Below the pieces are notes generated by a model. It saw only the letters and a program-made list of their open reading frames with translations, was not told where the DNA came from and ran no database searches. Source: UBA4971 sp900019985 (GTDB taxonomy: Bacteria; Bacillota; SHA-98; UBA4971). From it: a stretch of 64,000 nucleotides of DNA. Both the position numbers and the translations under genes were made by a program. Shown here piece by piece: positions 37,566 through 45,634 of this stretch. The stretch lies in contig JBMNFG010000009.1 in the NCBI GenBank assembly GCA_050949175.1, forward strand, positions 62,001 through 126,000, written 5' to 3'. Position 1 is the stretch's first letter. Each line of letters starts with the position of its first letter.

Positions 37566-38945
37566 ATGGAGACTCCCACAGGCAAAGTGCTTGTCGTAGA
37601 TGATGAACAGAAAATGTGCGAGTTTCTTGAGCTTGTATTGTCTCAGGACGGGCACCAGGTGTTGGCTGCTACCAGCGGAGAGCAGGCCTTGGACATTATA
37701 AAGTCTAACCCTGACCTGGATGTGATCGTCACAGACCTCATGATGCCGAAAATCACAGGAATGGAAGTCCTGGAAGAGGCAAAACGCATGCTGCCTGATA
37801 CTCCGGTTATTATGATAACCGGATACTCTACGGTGGAAAACGCTGTCCAAGCCATGAAGGCCGGGGCTTTTGATTATCTGCCGAAGCCTTTCAAAGTGGA
37901 TGAAGTGAAGCTCGTGGTAAAGAAGGCCCTGGACAGGCGGGCCATTACCTTGGAAAACAAGAGGCTGAGACGGGAGCTTCAGACGATCCGCGAGCGATCA
38001 GGAGAGATTATCGGCACATCCGAGAAAATGCAGGAAGTCTTTAGATTGGTGGAAAAGGTCGCAAGAACCGATGCAACGATCTTGATTCGCGGAGAAAGCG
38101 GAACCGGTAAAGACCTTATAGCCCGTGAGATCCACATGCAGAGCCTTAGATCGGAAGAACCTTTTGTCAGCATAAACTGTGCCGCGCTTCCTGAGACGCT
38201 TTTGGAAAGTGAGCTCTTCGGCCATGCTCGCGGCGCTTTCACAGGAGCGCACATGACAAAACGGGGATTGTTTGAGGAAGCTGACGGTGGGACTGTATTC
38301 CTTGACGAGATAGGCGATATCAGCCTGGCACTCCAGGCGAAGCTTCTTAGGTTCCTTCAAAATAGGGAGTTCATACGCATAGGTGAGACCACTGTAAGAT
38401 CTGTTGATGTCCGGGTCATAGTCGCAACAAACAAAGATCTGGAAGCTGCCATTGAAAGAGGGAGTTTCCGCTCAGATCTTTATTACAGGTTAAATGTAAT
38501 AACTATACACCTGCCCCCACTGAGAGAGCGTAGGAGTGACATACCCCTTCTGGCAAAGCACTTTGCACAGAAATTCGCGGCCAAGAACTTCAGGGGACCG
38601 ATAACCTTGTCCCCGGAAGCCATGGATGCATTAATCAACTACGAGTGGCCCGGCAATGTCAGGGAGCTGGAGAATGCCATTGAACGCGCTGTAATACTTA
38701 TGGAAGGCGACACTCTCGATCTCTCTGACCTTCCTGATGAGGTAGTCGGAGGAACTAAGCCGGTAGAGTCAGAGGGGCAAAACGAGATAGAAGACAGAGG
38801 GTTCTATGATGCTGTTGATGATTACAAGCGCAAGCTGATCGAGGAAGCACTTGAAAGATCCGACGGTGTTCAGGCGAAAGCCGCGGACCTCCTTGGCCTT
38901 AAGAGGACTACGCTTAATGAAATGATGAAACGACTCGGCATGTAA
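37566..38945 (+). CDS. NtrC-family sigma-54-dependent response regulator
   Basis: The 459-residue product has a receiver domain (VLVVDDEQKMCEFLELVL, phosphoacceptor D in VIVTDLMMPKITG, about residues 1-120), a AAA+ domain with Walker A GESGTGKD and the sigma-54 contact loop GAFTGA (about 145-380), and a Fis-type helix-turn-helix at the C-terminus (EEALERSDGVQAKAADLLGLKR). It should be phosphorylated by the kinase just upstream and open promoters held by sigma-54 RNA polymerase. A consensus sigma-54 promoter with an upstream pair of dyads lies just downstream (38990-39162), so the hydrogenase operon is the obvious target. ATG at 37566 lies after GGAGTAGAG. Confidence 0.95.
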   Translation: METPTGKVLVVDDEQKMCEFLELVLSQDGHQVLAATSGEQALDIIKSNPDLDVIVTDLMMPKITGMEVLEEAKRMLPDTPVIMITGYSTVENAVQAMKAGAFDYLPKPFKVDEVKLVVKKALDRRAITLENKRLRRELQTIRERSGEIIGTSEKMQEVFRLVEKVARTDATILIRGESGTGKDLIAREIHMQSLRSEEPFVSINCAALPETLLESELFGHARGAFTGAHMTKRGLFEEADGGTVFLDEIGDISLALQAKLLRFLQNREFIRIGETTVRSVDVRVIVATNKDLEAAIERGSFRSDLYYRLNVITIHLPPLRERRSDIPLLAKHFAQKFAAKNFRGPITLSPEAMDALINYEWPGNVRELENAIERAVILMEGDTLDLSDLPDEVVGGTKPVESEGQNEIEDRGFYDAVDDYKRKLIEEALERSDGVQAKAADLLGLKRTTLNEMMKRLGM

Positions 38946-38989
38946 AGAGTAAAGGTATTTTTCAAAAACAGAACGGATGAATTGACTCT

Positions 38990-39048
38990 GAGGGCATTGG
39001 ATCCAAAACTGTGGACATAAGATCCAATATTTTGGCTCCAATGCCCTC
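38990..39048 (+). promoter_or_regulatory. Paired dyad: likely activator sites, possibly also a terminator
   Basis: The arms 38990-39008 and 39030-39048 form an inverted repeat (GAGGGCATTGG and CCAATGCCCTC, with inner CCAAAA/TTTTGG). Each arm also holds its own small palindrome: TTGGATCCAA (38997-39006) and TTGGCTCCAA (39032-39041), centres exactly 35 bases apart. They lie about 140-170 bases upstream of the expected sigma-54 start point, the usual place for an NtrC-type enhancer. As RNA the same sequence could form a hairpin after the regulator gene, but no strong T run follows. The remainder of the gap 38946-39262 shows no gene. Confidence 0.6.
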
Positions 39049-39146
39049 CTTGTATTATGTGCGCAGCGGGAGTAGAATATGTTAAGACCCAGCTTAAGGC
39101 TGGTTTGAGCGCTGTTTTGCCCCCCACAATCTCTTGGCGGCAGACT

Positions 39147-39162
39147 TGGCACGATACTTGCA
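39147..39162 (+). promoter_or_regulatory. Sigma-54 promoter of the hydrogenase operon
   Basis: TGGCACG-ATAC-TTGCA matches the sigma-54 consensus. GG (39148-39149) and GC (39160-39161) are separated by ten bases, as required. The predicted start near 39173 would give a leader of about 90 bases before the small gene at 39263. Confidence 0.9.
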
Positions 39163-39262
39163 TCTATATGAGAGTGAAAACACTACTGGCAGTTGAAAAC
39201 AGAAGGACTGCCATTTCTAATGGAAGAGATTGTGAAAAAAAGCACAAAAGGGGGGACGTGTC

Positions 39263-39466
39263 ATGTCAGCACTGCCACTGCGAAAGGAAGAGAAAGTCAG
39301 GTACTGGGTGCCTGAAGGAATTGATGAGGAGCTAATCGACGAGTACTTGGAGGCAATAGAGAAGTACGGTCCAGGATATCCGGACAGCGGCTGGTTCAAG
39401 CGAGCTGCAAAACTCGAAAGAGAGGTACAGGATGCTCGTCTCGAGGCAAGGTTTGATGAGAACTAG
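39263..39466 (+). CDS. Small protein of unknown function, first gene of the hydrogenase operon
   Basis: I do not recognise this 67-residue protein. It is soluble, strongly charged and probably helical (PEGIDEELIDEYLEAIEKYG, then AAKLEREVQDARLEARFDEN), with two Trp residues and no cysteine. ATG at 39263 has a clear AAAGGGGGGA site. It lies 29 bases before the NuoF-like subunit and behind the sigma-54 promoter, so a structural or regulatory role in the hydrogenase complex is possible, but there is no direct evidence. Confidence 0.75.
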   Translation: MSALPLRKEEKVRYWVPEGIDEELIDEYLEAIEKYGPGYPDSGWFKRAAKLEREVQDARLEARFDEN

Positions 39467-39495
39467 CGCTTGTATGAGTAAGGGGTGATAGCACT

Positions 39496-41343
39496 ATGAG
39501 TCCATTCATTCGCGCACATATACTAGTATGTTCAGGAGCAGGATGTGTATCTTCAGGGTGTTTCAATGTTTACGATTCACTGATGCATGCTCTTGAAGAA
39601 GAGGGAATTTTGGACGAGGTCAAGGTGATCAAGACGGGCTGTATAGGTTCTTGTGACTTAGGCCCTACTGTCTTGATATACCCTGACGGAGTCTTCTATC
39701 AGAAGGTTAAACCTGAGGATACTAAGGAGATTGTCGAAGAGCACATAGTTAAAGGCAGGCCTGTTGAGAGGCTGCTTCCGAGGCAAGCTGAAGGTGAGAT
39801 TTGCGAAAGCATCTCCAGCCTGAACTTCTTTAAGAAACAGGTTAAAGTCGTCCTCAGGAACTGCGGAGTCATTGACCCGGAGAATATATACGAGTATGTA
39901 GCCCGCGACGGTTATGAAGCTTTGGCAAGGGTTCTTACAGATATGACACCGCAAGATGTCGTTGACACCATTAAGCAATCAGGTCTCAGGGGACGGGGAG
40001 GAGCAGGTTTTCCCACAGGGCTCAAATGGGAATTCGCCCAAAGGGTTCGTTCTGACCAAAAGTATGTAGTTTGCAACGCTGATGAAGGAGACCCAGGTGC
40101 ATTCATGGACAGGAGCCTGCTTGAAGGGGATCCTCACAGCATCATCGAGGCAATGACTATAGCAGGATATGCAATCGGAGCTAGCCAGGGATATATCTAC
40201 GTTCGTGCAGAGTACCCCCTGGCAGTGAGCAGGCTGACCCATGCGATAAAACAAGCCCGCGAGTTCGGGGTGTTAGGCAAGAACCTCTTTGGCTCCGGGT
40301 TCTCATTTGACTTGGATATCCGGGTAGGCGCTGGAGCATTCGTATGCGGAGAGGAGACGGCTCTTCTGGCATCCATGGAAGGCAAGCGCGGCATGCCAAG
40401 GCCAAGGCCTCCGTTCCCTGCTACTGCAGGACTTTTTGGCAAGCCTACCCTCATTAATAACGTTGAGACCTATGCCAACATCGCGCCTATAATCCTCAAA
40501 GGCCCGGAGTGGTTCAGGAGCATAGGTACAGAAAAAAGTCCCGGCACAAAGGTCTTCGCTCTTGCCGGAAAAATCAATAACACAGGGCTTGTGGAAGTCC
40601 CGATGGGCACGACCTTAAGAGAAATCGTGTATGAAATCGGCGGCGGAATCCCGGGCGGAAAGAAGTTCAAAGCAGCCCAGACCGGCGGCCCGTCAGGCGG
40701 CTGTATCCCTGAGTCCCTGTTGGATATCAGTATGGAATACGATACATTGACAGCGGCAGGCGCGATGATGGGCTCAGGCGGATTAATCATCATGGACGAA
40801 GATACCTGCATGGTGGATATTGCTAAGTTCTTCTTACAGTTCACCCAGGATGAGTCTTGCGGTAAGTGTGTACCGTGCAGAGAAGGGACAAAAGTCATGC
40901 TTGACATCTTAGACCGTATGACTCAGGGAAAAGGCCAGCCCGGGGATATTGAAACCCTTGAGTCCCTTGGAAAGACAATAGGGAGTACCGCCTTGTGCGG
41001 ACTGGGACAGACTGCGCCTAACCCTGTTCTCAGTTCAATAAAGTACTTCAGAGATGAGTATGAAGCCCATATTGACGAAAAGCGGTGTCCTGGAGGAGTC
41101 TGCAGAGAGCTAGTCAGGTATGAGATAATTCCTGAGAAATGTAAAGGTTGCAGCCTGTGCGCAAAGGCTTGTCCTGCTGAGTGCATACACCCTGTGGCAG
41201 CCGAAGAAGCAGTGGCTGAAGCTGCAGGAGGCGAAGGCAGAAGCAAACCGAAACGCAGAGTATATGAAATCGATAACAGCAAATGTCAAAAATGCGGTGA
41301 GTGCATGAGCGTTTGCCGTTTCGACGCTGTGATCAGGAGGTGA
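39496..41343 (+). CDS. NAD(P)H-dependent [FeFe] hydrogenase, flavin subunit (HydB/HndC/NuoF-like)
   Basis: The 615-residue subunit binds FMN and NAD(P)H and passes electrons within a trimeric hydrogenase. In order: a thioredoxin-like 2Fe-2S domain (C12, C17, C49, C53), the nucleotide and FMN motif RGRGGAGFPTG (165-175), the NuoF core with CNADEGDPGAFMDRS and GAGAFVCGEETALL, the 4Fe-4S motif ESCGKCVPCREGT, and a C-terminal ferredoxin with two clusters (CKGCSLCAKACP and CQKCGECMSVC). The domain set is that of electron-bifurcating enzymes, which couple NADH and reduced ferredoxin to H2. ATG at 39496 follows AAGGGGTGA. The next gene starts three bases after the stop. Confidence 0.95.
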   Translation: MSPFIRAHILVCSGAGCVSSGCFNVYDSLMHALEEEGILDEVKVIKTGCIGSCDLGPTVLIYPDGVFYQKVKPEDTKEIVEEHIVKGRPVERLLPRQAEGEICESISSLNFFKKQVKVVLRNCGVIDPENIYEYVARDGYEALARVLTDMTPQDVVDTIKQSGLRGRGGAGFPTGLKWEFAQRVRSDQKYVVCNADEGDPGAFMDRSLLEGDPHSIIEAMTIAGYAIGASQGYIYVRAEYPLAVSRLTHAIKQAREFGVLGKNLFGSGFSFDLDIRVGAGAFVCGEETALLASMEGKRGMPRPRPPFPATAGLFGKPTLINNVETYANIAPIILKGPEWFRSIGTEKSPGTKVFALAGKINNTGLVEVPMGTTLREIVYEIGGGIPGGKKFKAAQTGGPSGGCIPESLLDISMEYDTLTAAGAMMGSGGLIIMDEDTCMVDIAKFFLQFTQDESCGKCVPCREGTKVMLDILDRMTQGKGQPGDIETLESLGKTIGSTALCGLGQTAPNPVLSSIKYFRDEYEAHIDEKRCPGGVCRELVRYEIIPEKCKGCSLCAKACPAECIHPVAAEEAVAEAAGGEGRSKPKRRVYEIDNSKCQKCGECMSVCRFDAVIRR

Positions 41344-41345
41344 GC

Positions 41346-43112
41346 ATGATGGCAGATGAAAGAAAGAAAGTTACTTTAACAATCGACGGAATCCAGGTTG
41401 AAGCATATGAAGGAGAAATGGTGCTGGAGGCGGCACGGCGCGCCGGTATCGATATTCCCACCCTCTGCTACCATCCGGCGATAGGGCCGATAGGGTCCTG
41501 CAGAGTGTGTGTAGTGGAAATTGAAAACGGCAAAGGGCTTCCTGCATCGTGCGTAACTCCTGTCAGGGAAGGCATTGTCGTACGCACTAACACTGACGCA
41601 GTGCGCGAAGCCCGCCGTACTGTCGTCGAACTGATACTGGCATCACATCCCCAAGATTGTCTTTCCTGCGAGCGGAACGGCAAATGTGAGCTTCAGGACC
41701 TGGCAATGCGCCTTGGGATTAGAGAGGCCAGGTTCCGCAGGGAGAAAGAGCATAAAGAGAGCGACACATCCAGTGCTGCGCTGGTAAGGGATATGGATAA
41801 GTGCATACTCTGCGGCCGCTGCGTGAGCGTATGCGGAGAGGTGCAGAACGTAGCTGCCCTCGGCTTTGCATACCGAGGCACAGATGCGATGGTAACACCT
41901 ATGTTCGAGCGGGGACTGGCAGATTCAAAGTGTGTATCATGCGGACAGTGTGCCAGAATATGCCCGGTCGGAGCCATCTACGAAAAAGAAGAGTGGCAAA
42001 AGGTCGCTGAGTTGATAAACGATCCGGATCTGCATGTTGTCGTCCAGGTAGCGCCTGCAGTCCGGGCATCGATAGGTGAGGAATTCGGAATCCCTGCAGG
42101 TACACCGGTAACCGGTAAGCTTGCAACAGCCTTAAAGAGGCTGGGATTTGACGCAGTGTTTGATACGCAGTTTACAGCTGACTTGACGATTATGGAAGAG
42201 GGTACTGAACTCCTTGAAAGGTTGAAGACGAAAGGGCCCCTGCCTCTGATTACGTCTTGCAGCCCGGGATGGATAAGATATGCTGAAACCTTCCATCCGG
42301 AATTCGTCCCTAACCTGTCGTCATGTAAATCACCGCAGCAGATGATGGGTGCAATCATCAAAACATATTACGCAGAGAAGACAGGTATTGACCCGGACAA
42401 GATCGTTTCTGTCTCAATAATGCCGTGCACAGCCAAGAAGTTTGAAGCTTCCAGGCCTGAAATGGATGCATCAGGGTACAGGGATGTAGACTTCGTCTTG
42501 ACTACGAGAGAACTGGCGAAAATGATTAGGCAAGCAGGAATCAGGTTCCAGGATCTCCCCGACGGAGAATTTGATGCACCTCTTGGAATATCAACCGGTG
42601 CAGGGACGATATTCGGTGTTACAGGCGGTGTAATGGAAGCGGCCCTGCGTACGGTATATGAGATTGTGACAAAGAAACCCCTTGGCAAGATTGAGTTCTC
42701 TGAAGTCAGGGGTCTGGATGGAATAAGGGAAGCTGAGGTAGACCTGGGTGGCACGAAAGTGAGAGTTGCCGTAGCTCACGGCCTGAGCAATGCAAACAAG
42801 CTCCTGACCCATATTAAAGAAACCGGCGAACACTATGACTTCATCGAAGTCATGGGGTGCCCAGGCGGCTGTATTATGGGTGGAGGCCAGCCAAGGTCTA
42901 TGGATCCTGACATCGCAATGAAGAGGGCGGCTGCACTCTACACTGAGGACAGAGGCATGGAGTTAAGGAAATCCCATGAGAACCCTGCAGTCGTTCGCCT
43001 TTATGAGGAATTCTTAAAGAAGCCCGGCAGCGATGTAGCACACAGGTTGCTGCACACGACTTATGAAGGCGCTGAAGAGGCTGCCGAGGTCAGCAGGAAG
43101 GAGGCTATGTAA
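41346..43112 (+). CDS. [FeFe] hydrogenase catalytic subunit (HydA/HndD-like)
   Basis: The 588-residue subunit makes or splits H2 at the H-cluster. A 2Fe-2S domain comes first (C41, C52, C55, C69), then the His-ligated 4Fe-4S cluster (H101, C105, C108, C114), a ferredoxin pair (CILCGRCVSVC and CVSCGQCARICP), and the hydrogenase motifs TSCSPGW, MPCTAKKFE and GCPGGCIMGGGQP, followed by the small-subunit-like C-terminal domain. AGGAGG at 41335-41340 fixes the start at ATG 41346 or 41349, although the frame is open back to 41301 inside the previous gene. HydE, HydF and HydG maturation genes are not in the window. Confidence 0.97.
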   Translation: MMADERKKVTLTIDGIQVEAYEGEMVLEAARRAGIDIPTLCYHPAIGPIGSCRVCVVEIENGKGLPASCVTPVREGIVVRTNTDAVREARRTVVELILASHPQDCLSCERNGKCELQDLAMRLGIREARFRREKEHKESDTSSAALVRDMDKCILCGRCVSVCGEVQNVAALGFAYRGTDAMVTPMFERGLADSKCVSCGQCARICPVGAIYEKEEWQKVAELINDPDLHVVVQVAPAVRASIGEEFGIPAGTPVTGKLATALKRLGFDAVFDTQFTADLTIMEEGTELLERLKTKGPLPLITSCSPGWIRYAETFHPEFVPNLSSCKSPQQMMGAIIKTYYAEKTGIDPDKIVSVSIMPCTAKKFEASRPEMDASGYRDVDFVLTTRELAKMIRQAGIRFQDLPDGEFDAPLGISTGAGTIFGVTGGVMEAALRTVYEIVTKKPLGKIEFSEVRGLDGIREAEVDLGGTKVRVAVAHGLSNANKLLTHIKETGEHYDFIEVMGCPGGCIMGGGQPRSMDPDIAMKRAAALYTEDRGMELRKSHENPAVVRLYEEFLKKPGSDVAHRLLHTTYEGAEEAAEVSRKEAM

Positions 43113-43113
43113 C

Positions 43114-43677
43114 ATGGCATCCGAAGTTGCGGCAAAGCATCCGAAACCGGATACTGTCTGCGGAGAATGTAAGTGTCAGGGAAACCTTCATGACGATAGG
43201 TTTGACAAGCTGCAGGATATAATCGACAAATATAAAGACCAGGCAGGTTCCCTTATCCCTGTGCTCCACGAAGCCCAACAGCTCTTTGGGTGTCTGCCCG
43301 AAGATGTTCAGGTATTCGTGGCTAAAGGCCTGGGTATTCCTGAGAGCGAGGTTTACGGGGTGGTAACTTTCTATTCGCTGTTCTCCCTGAAACCGAAAGG
43401 CAAGTGGACAATCAGCGTTTGTCTTGGAACAGCGTGTTACGTGAAAGGCGCAGCTGATTGCATGGAGGAGCTGAAGAAAGAGCTTGGTTGTGACGTAGGC
43501 GGAACAAGTGAAGACGGCCTCTTCACCCTGGAGGGAGTGCGTTGCGTAGGAGCATGCGCCCTTGCTCCTGTCGCAGTAATCGGCGATACCGTCTACGCCA
43601 AGGTTAAACCCGAGGATATCAAGGGAATTCTCGCTGAATTCGTGGAGGCTAACTCTACAGAAGCTCGTGCTTCGTAG
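43114..43677 (+). CDS. NADH-dependent hydrogenase 2Fe-2S subunit (HydC/HndA/NuoE-like)
   Basis: From ATG at 43114 (AAGGAGG upstream, one base after the hydA stop codon) the product has 187 residues. It is a thioredoxin-like 2Fe-2S protein with ligands C103, C108, C144 and C148 and the NuoE segment GIPESEVYGVVTFYSLF. The N-terminus carries three extra cysteines (VCGECKC, residues 15-21). It completes the trimeric hydrogenase. The order flavin-catalytic-2Fe-2S differs from the more common order with this subunit first. Confidence 0.95.
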   Translation: MASEVAAKHPKPDTVCGECKCQGNLHDDRFDKLQDIIDKYKDQAGSLIPVLHEAQQLFGCLPEDVQVFVAKGLGIPESEVYGVVTFYSLFSLKPKGKWTISVCLGTACYVKGAADCMEELKKELGCDVGGTSEDGLFTLEGVRCVGACALAPVAVIGDTVYAKVKPEDIKGILAEFVEANSTEARAS

Positions 43678-43730
43678 TTTAATATAAGGTCGCTTAAGCG
43701 GCTTTGTGAAGATAAATCTTAGCAGCCTCC

Positions 43731-43754
43731 CATAACCCATAACTCATAACCCAT
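43731..43754. repeat. 7-bp tandem repeat before the hydrogenase terminator
   Basis: CATAACC, CATAACT and CATAACC follow one another and continue with CAT (43731-43754). It is a short simple repeat in the intergenic space. Confidence 0.7.
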
Positions 43755-43774
43755 GGATCCCATGTCACAAGGAG

Positions 43775-43810
43775 AGCGCCCCTGATTTAAGGCCGGGGCG
43801 CTTTCCCTTT
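43775..43810 (+). terminator. Terminator of the hydrogenase operon
   Basis: AGCGCCCC (43775-43782) pairs perfectly with GGGGCGCT (43795-43802), followed by TTTCCCTTT. It separates the operon from the convergent TRAP genes. Confidence 0.8.
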
Positions 43811-43829
43811 ATGCTCATTCAAATCACTG

Positions 43830-45113
43830 TCATAGGTTCAATATGCCGGGTAAAAAGGTTACCAGGGGAGGGAAAAGGATCACTAACAGCAGGACAATCA
43901 TTGAGACTCCTACGAAAGGCCAGATATTTTTAAACATCTTCTCCAGCGGGACTTTTCCCACAGCAGAAACAATGTGGACGCAAGCACCCATAGGAGGTGT
44001 TATCAAGGCAATCGTTATATTTAGGGTCATTACTATCCCGAAGTGTATCGGGTTTATCCCTGCCATCATTGCAACAGGAGCGACTACAGGCGTCAAAAGT
44101 ATCAAGGCTGCAACCTCTTCCATAAACATCCCGATGACGAAGATTATCGCACTTAGGATCAACATCAACACAGTCGGGTTATTGCTGACATTGACTAACA
44201 TCATGGCAACCTTTTGAGGAACCTGTTCCCACTTTAACAGCCAGCATAAAGCTGCTGCACCGCCCATGATGACAAAAATGACACTTGTACTTCTCACTGT
44301 TTCAAGGATAGCCTCTATGAACAGCTTTACCGTGAGTTTCTTGGTAATGAAGAAGCCCACTATTGCTACATAGAAGACTGCCAGGGCACCGGCTTCAGTA
44401 GGTGTTACTATGCCCAGGAGAATTCCACCGATAATGATGATTGGGGCAATAAGCGCAACAATAGAGTGTCTTGTAGTTTCTGTTATTTCTTTAAGACTCG
44501 CCCGCCTATTCGATACAGGATAGTCATATTTCACTGAATAATAGTGGTTCATTATCATGAAAGCCACTCCCAGGAGTAAACCGGGGATAACGCCGCCTGC
44601 AAAAAGGGCTCCGATGGGCTGATTTGTCATGGCACCGTATAATACCATAAAGATACTGGGAGGAATGATTGGTCCAATCAGTGAGCTGCCTGCAGTGATA
44701 CCGGCTGCATATGACCTGTCATAACCTTCTTTTGCCATCGCAGGTATTAAAACCGAACCTATGGCAGATGCGTCAGCAGCGGCAGAGCCGTTAATCCCGG
44801 CAAACACTATACTGGCAACTACATTCACATGGCCGAGACCGCCTCTCAGGTGTCCCACAAGCACCCTGCAGAAATCGAGCAGTTTATCAGTGAGAGCGCT
44901 TCTGTTCATTAAGTTGCCTGTCAGAATGAATAACGGAATTGCCAGCAAAGTGAAGACATCCATTCCCCCGAAGAACTGCTGTGGTATGACGCGCAGCAGT
45001 GAGAGATCCCCTAAGTATAAAATTCCTGCAAAAGAAGCGATTAACAGGGCGATAAATATCGGTATGCCTATTAATAATAAAAGCAAGAATATTATCAACA
45101 TCAAGGCGGTCAT
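43830..45113 (-). CDS. dctM: TRAP transporter large permease (DctM)
   Basis: A 427-residue protein with about twelve membrane segments and the DctM pattern: an N-terminal PIFIALLIASFAGI, NGSAAADASAIGSVLIPAMAKEGYD, and the conserved SLIGPIIPPSIFMVLYGA. It is the channel of a sodium-driven importer for organic acids, working with the small permease and the binding protein upstream. It overlaps the DctQ stop by four bases, so the two are translationally coupled. The substrate is not readable. Confidence 0.95.
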   Translation of the reverse strand: MTALMLIIFLLLLLIGIPIFIALLIASFAGILYLGDLSLLRVIPQQFFGGMDVFTLLAIPLFILTGNLMNRSALTDKLLDFCRVLVGHLRGGLGHVNVVASIVFAGINGSAAADASAIGSVLIPAMAKEGYDRSYAAGITAGSSLIGPIIPPSIFMVLYGAMTNQPIGALFAGGVIPGLLLGVAFMIMNHYYSVKYDYPVSNRRASLKEITETTRHSIVALIAPIIIIGGILLGIVTPTEAGALAVFYVAIVGFFITKKLTVKLFIEAILETVRSTSVIFVIMGGAAALCWLLKWEQVPQKVAMMLVNVSNNPTVLMLILSAIIFVIGMFMEEVAALILLTPVVAPVAMMAGINPIHFGIVMTLNITIALITPPMGACVHIVSAVGKVPLEKMFKNIWPFVGVSMIVLLLVILFPPLVTFLPGILNL

Positions 45114-45634
45114 GAACTTTCCTCCTCGTTACGCTGTGAATAAGCACGGGTAATCTCCACGAGGACGTACTGTATCACAAGCAACGCCATTCCGATGGGC
45201 AGCGCCATAAGCGGTATTGCTCTGGGGATTCCCAATGCAAGGGTCCTGGATCTCCAACCGCCCTTTGCATACTGAACAGAAAGATATGTCATCAATAACA
45301 AAATCCCGGTAATGAGCGCATTTCTTATCCACCTTACTAATCTCCCTAAAGGAGCAGGCAGTCTCCTTGCGAAAACAGAGATATGCACATGTTCGCCGTA
45401 ACTGAGAGCAGCTGTCGCTCCGAACATAACTGCGTAAATCAGAGTGTACCTGGCTACCTCTTCAGTCCAGATAAGGGACGATCTCAAGAAGTACCTGAAG
45501 AAGATGGAAATCAACACGTCTACGACATTTATCAGGAGGAACACCCCAGCCAGCCCCAGGCTGAGGTGCTTAATGAGATTTGATAGATTTTTGCTTACTG
45601 TAAAGATTATGGATTGCCCCGTCTTACTCACCAA
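45110..45634 (-). CDS. dctQ: TRAP transporter small permease (DctQ)
   Basis: A 174-residue protein with four membrane segments and the DctQ mark RSSLIWTEEVARYTLIYAVMFGA near residue 53. It pairs with DctM in the membrane. It overlaps the end of the binding-protein gene by 11 bases and the start of dctM by four, so all three are one transcript. Confidence 0.92.
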   Translation of the reverse strand: MVSKTGQSIIFTVSKNLSNLIKHLSLGLAGVFLLINVVDVLISIFFRYFLRSSLIWTEEVARYTLIYAVMFGATAALSYGEHVHISVFARRLPAPLGRLVRWIRNALITGILLLMTYLSVQYAKGGWRSRTLALGIPRAIPLMALPIGMALLVIQYVLVEITRAYSQRNEEESS

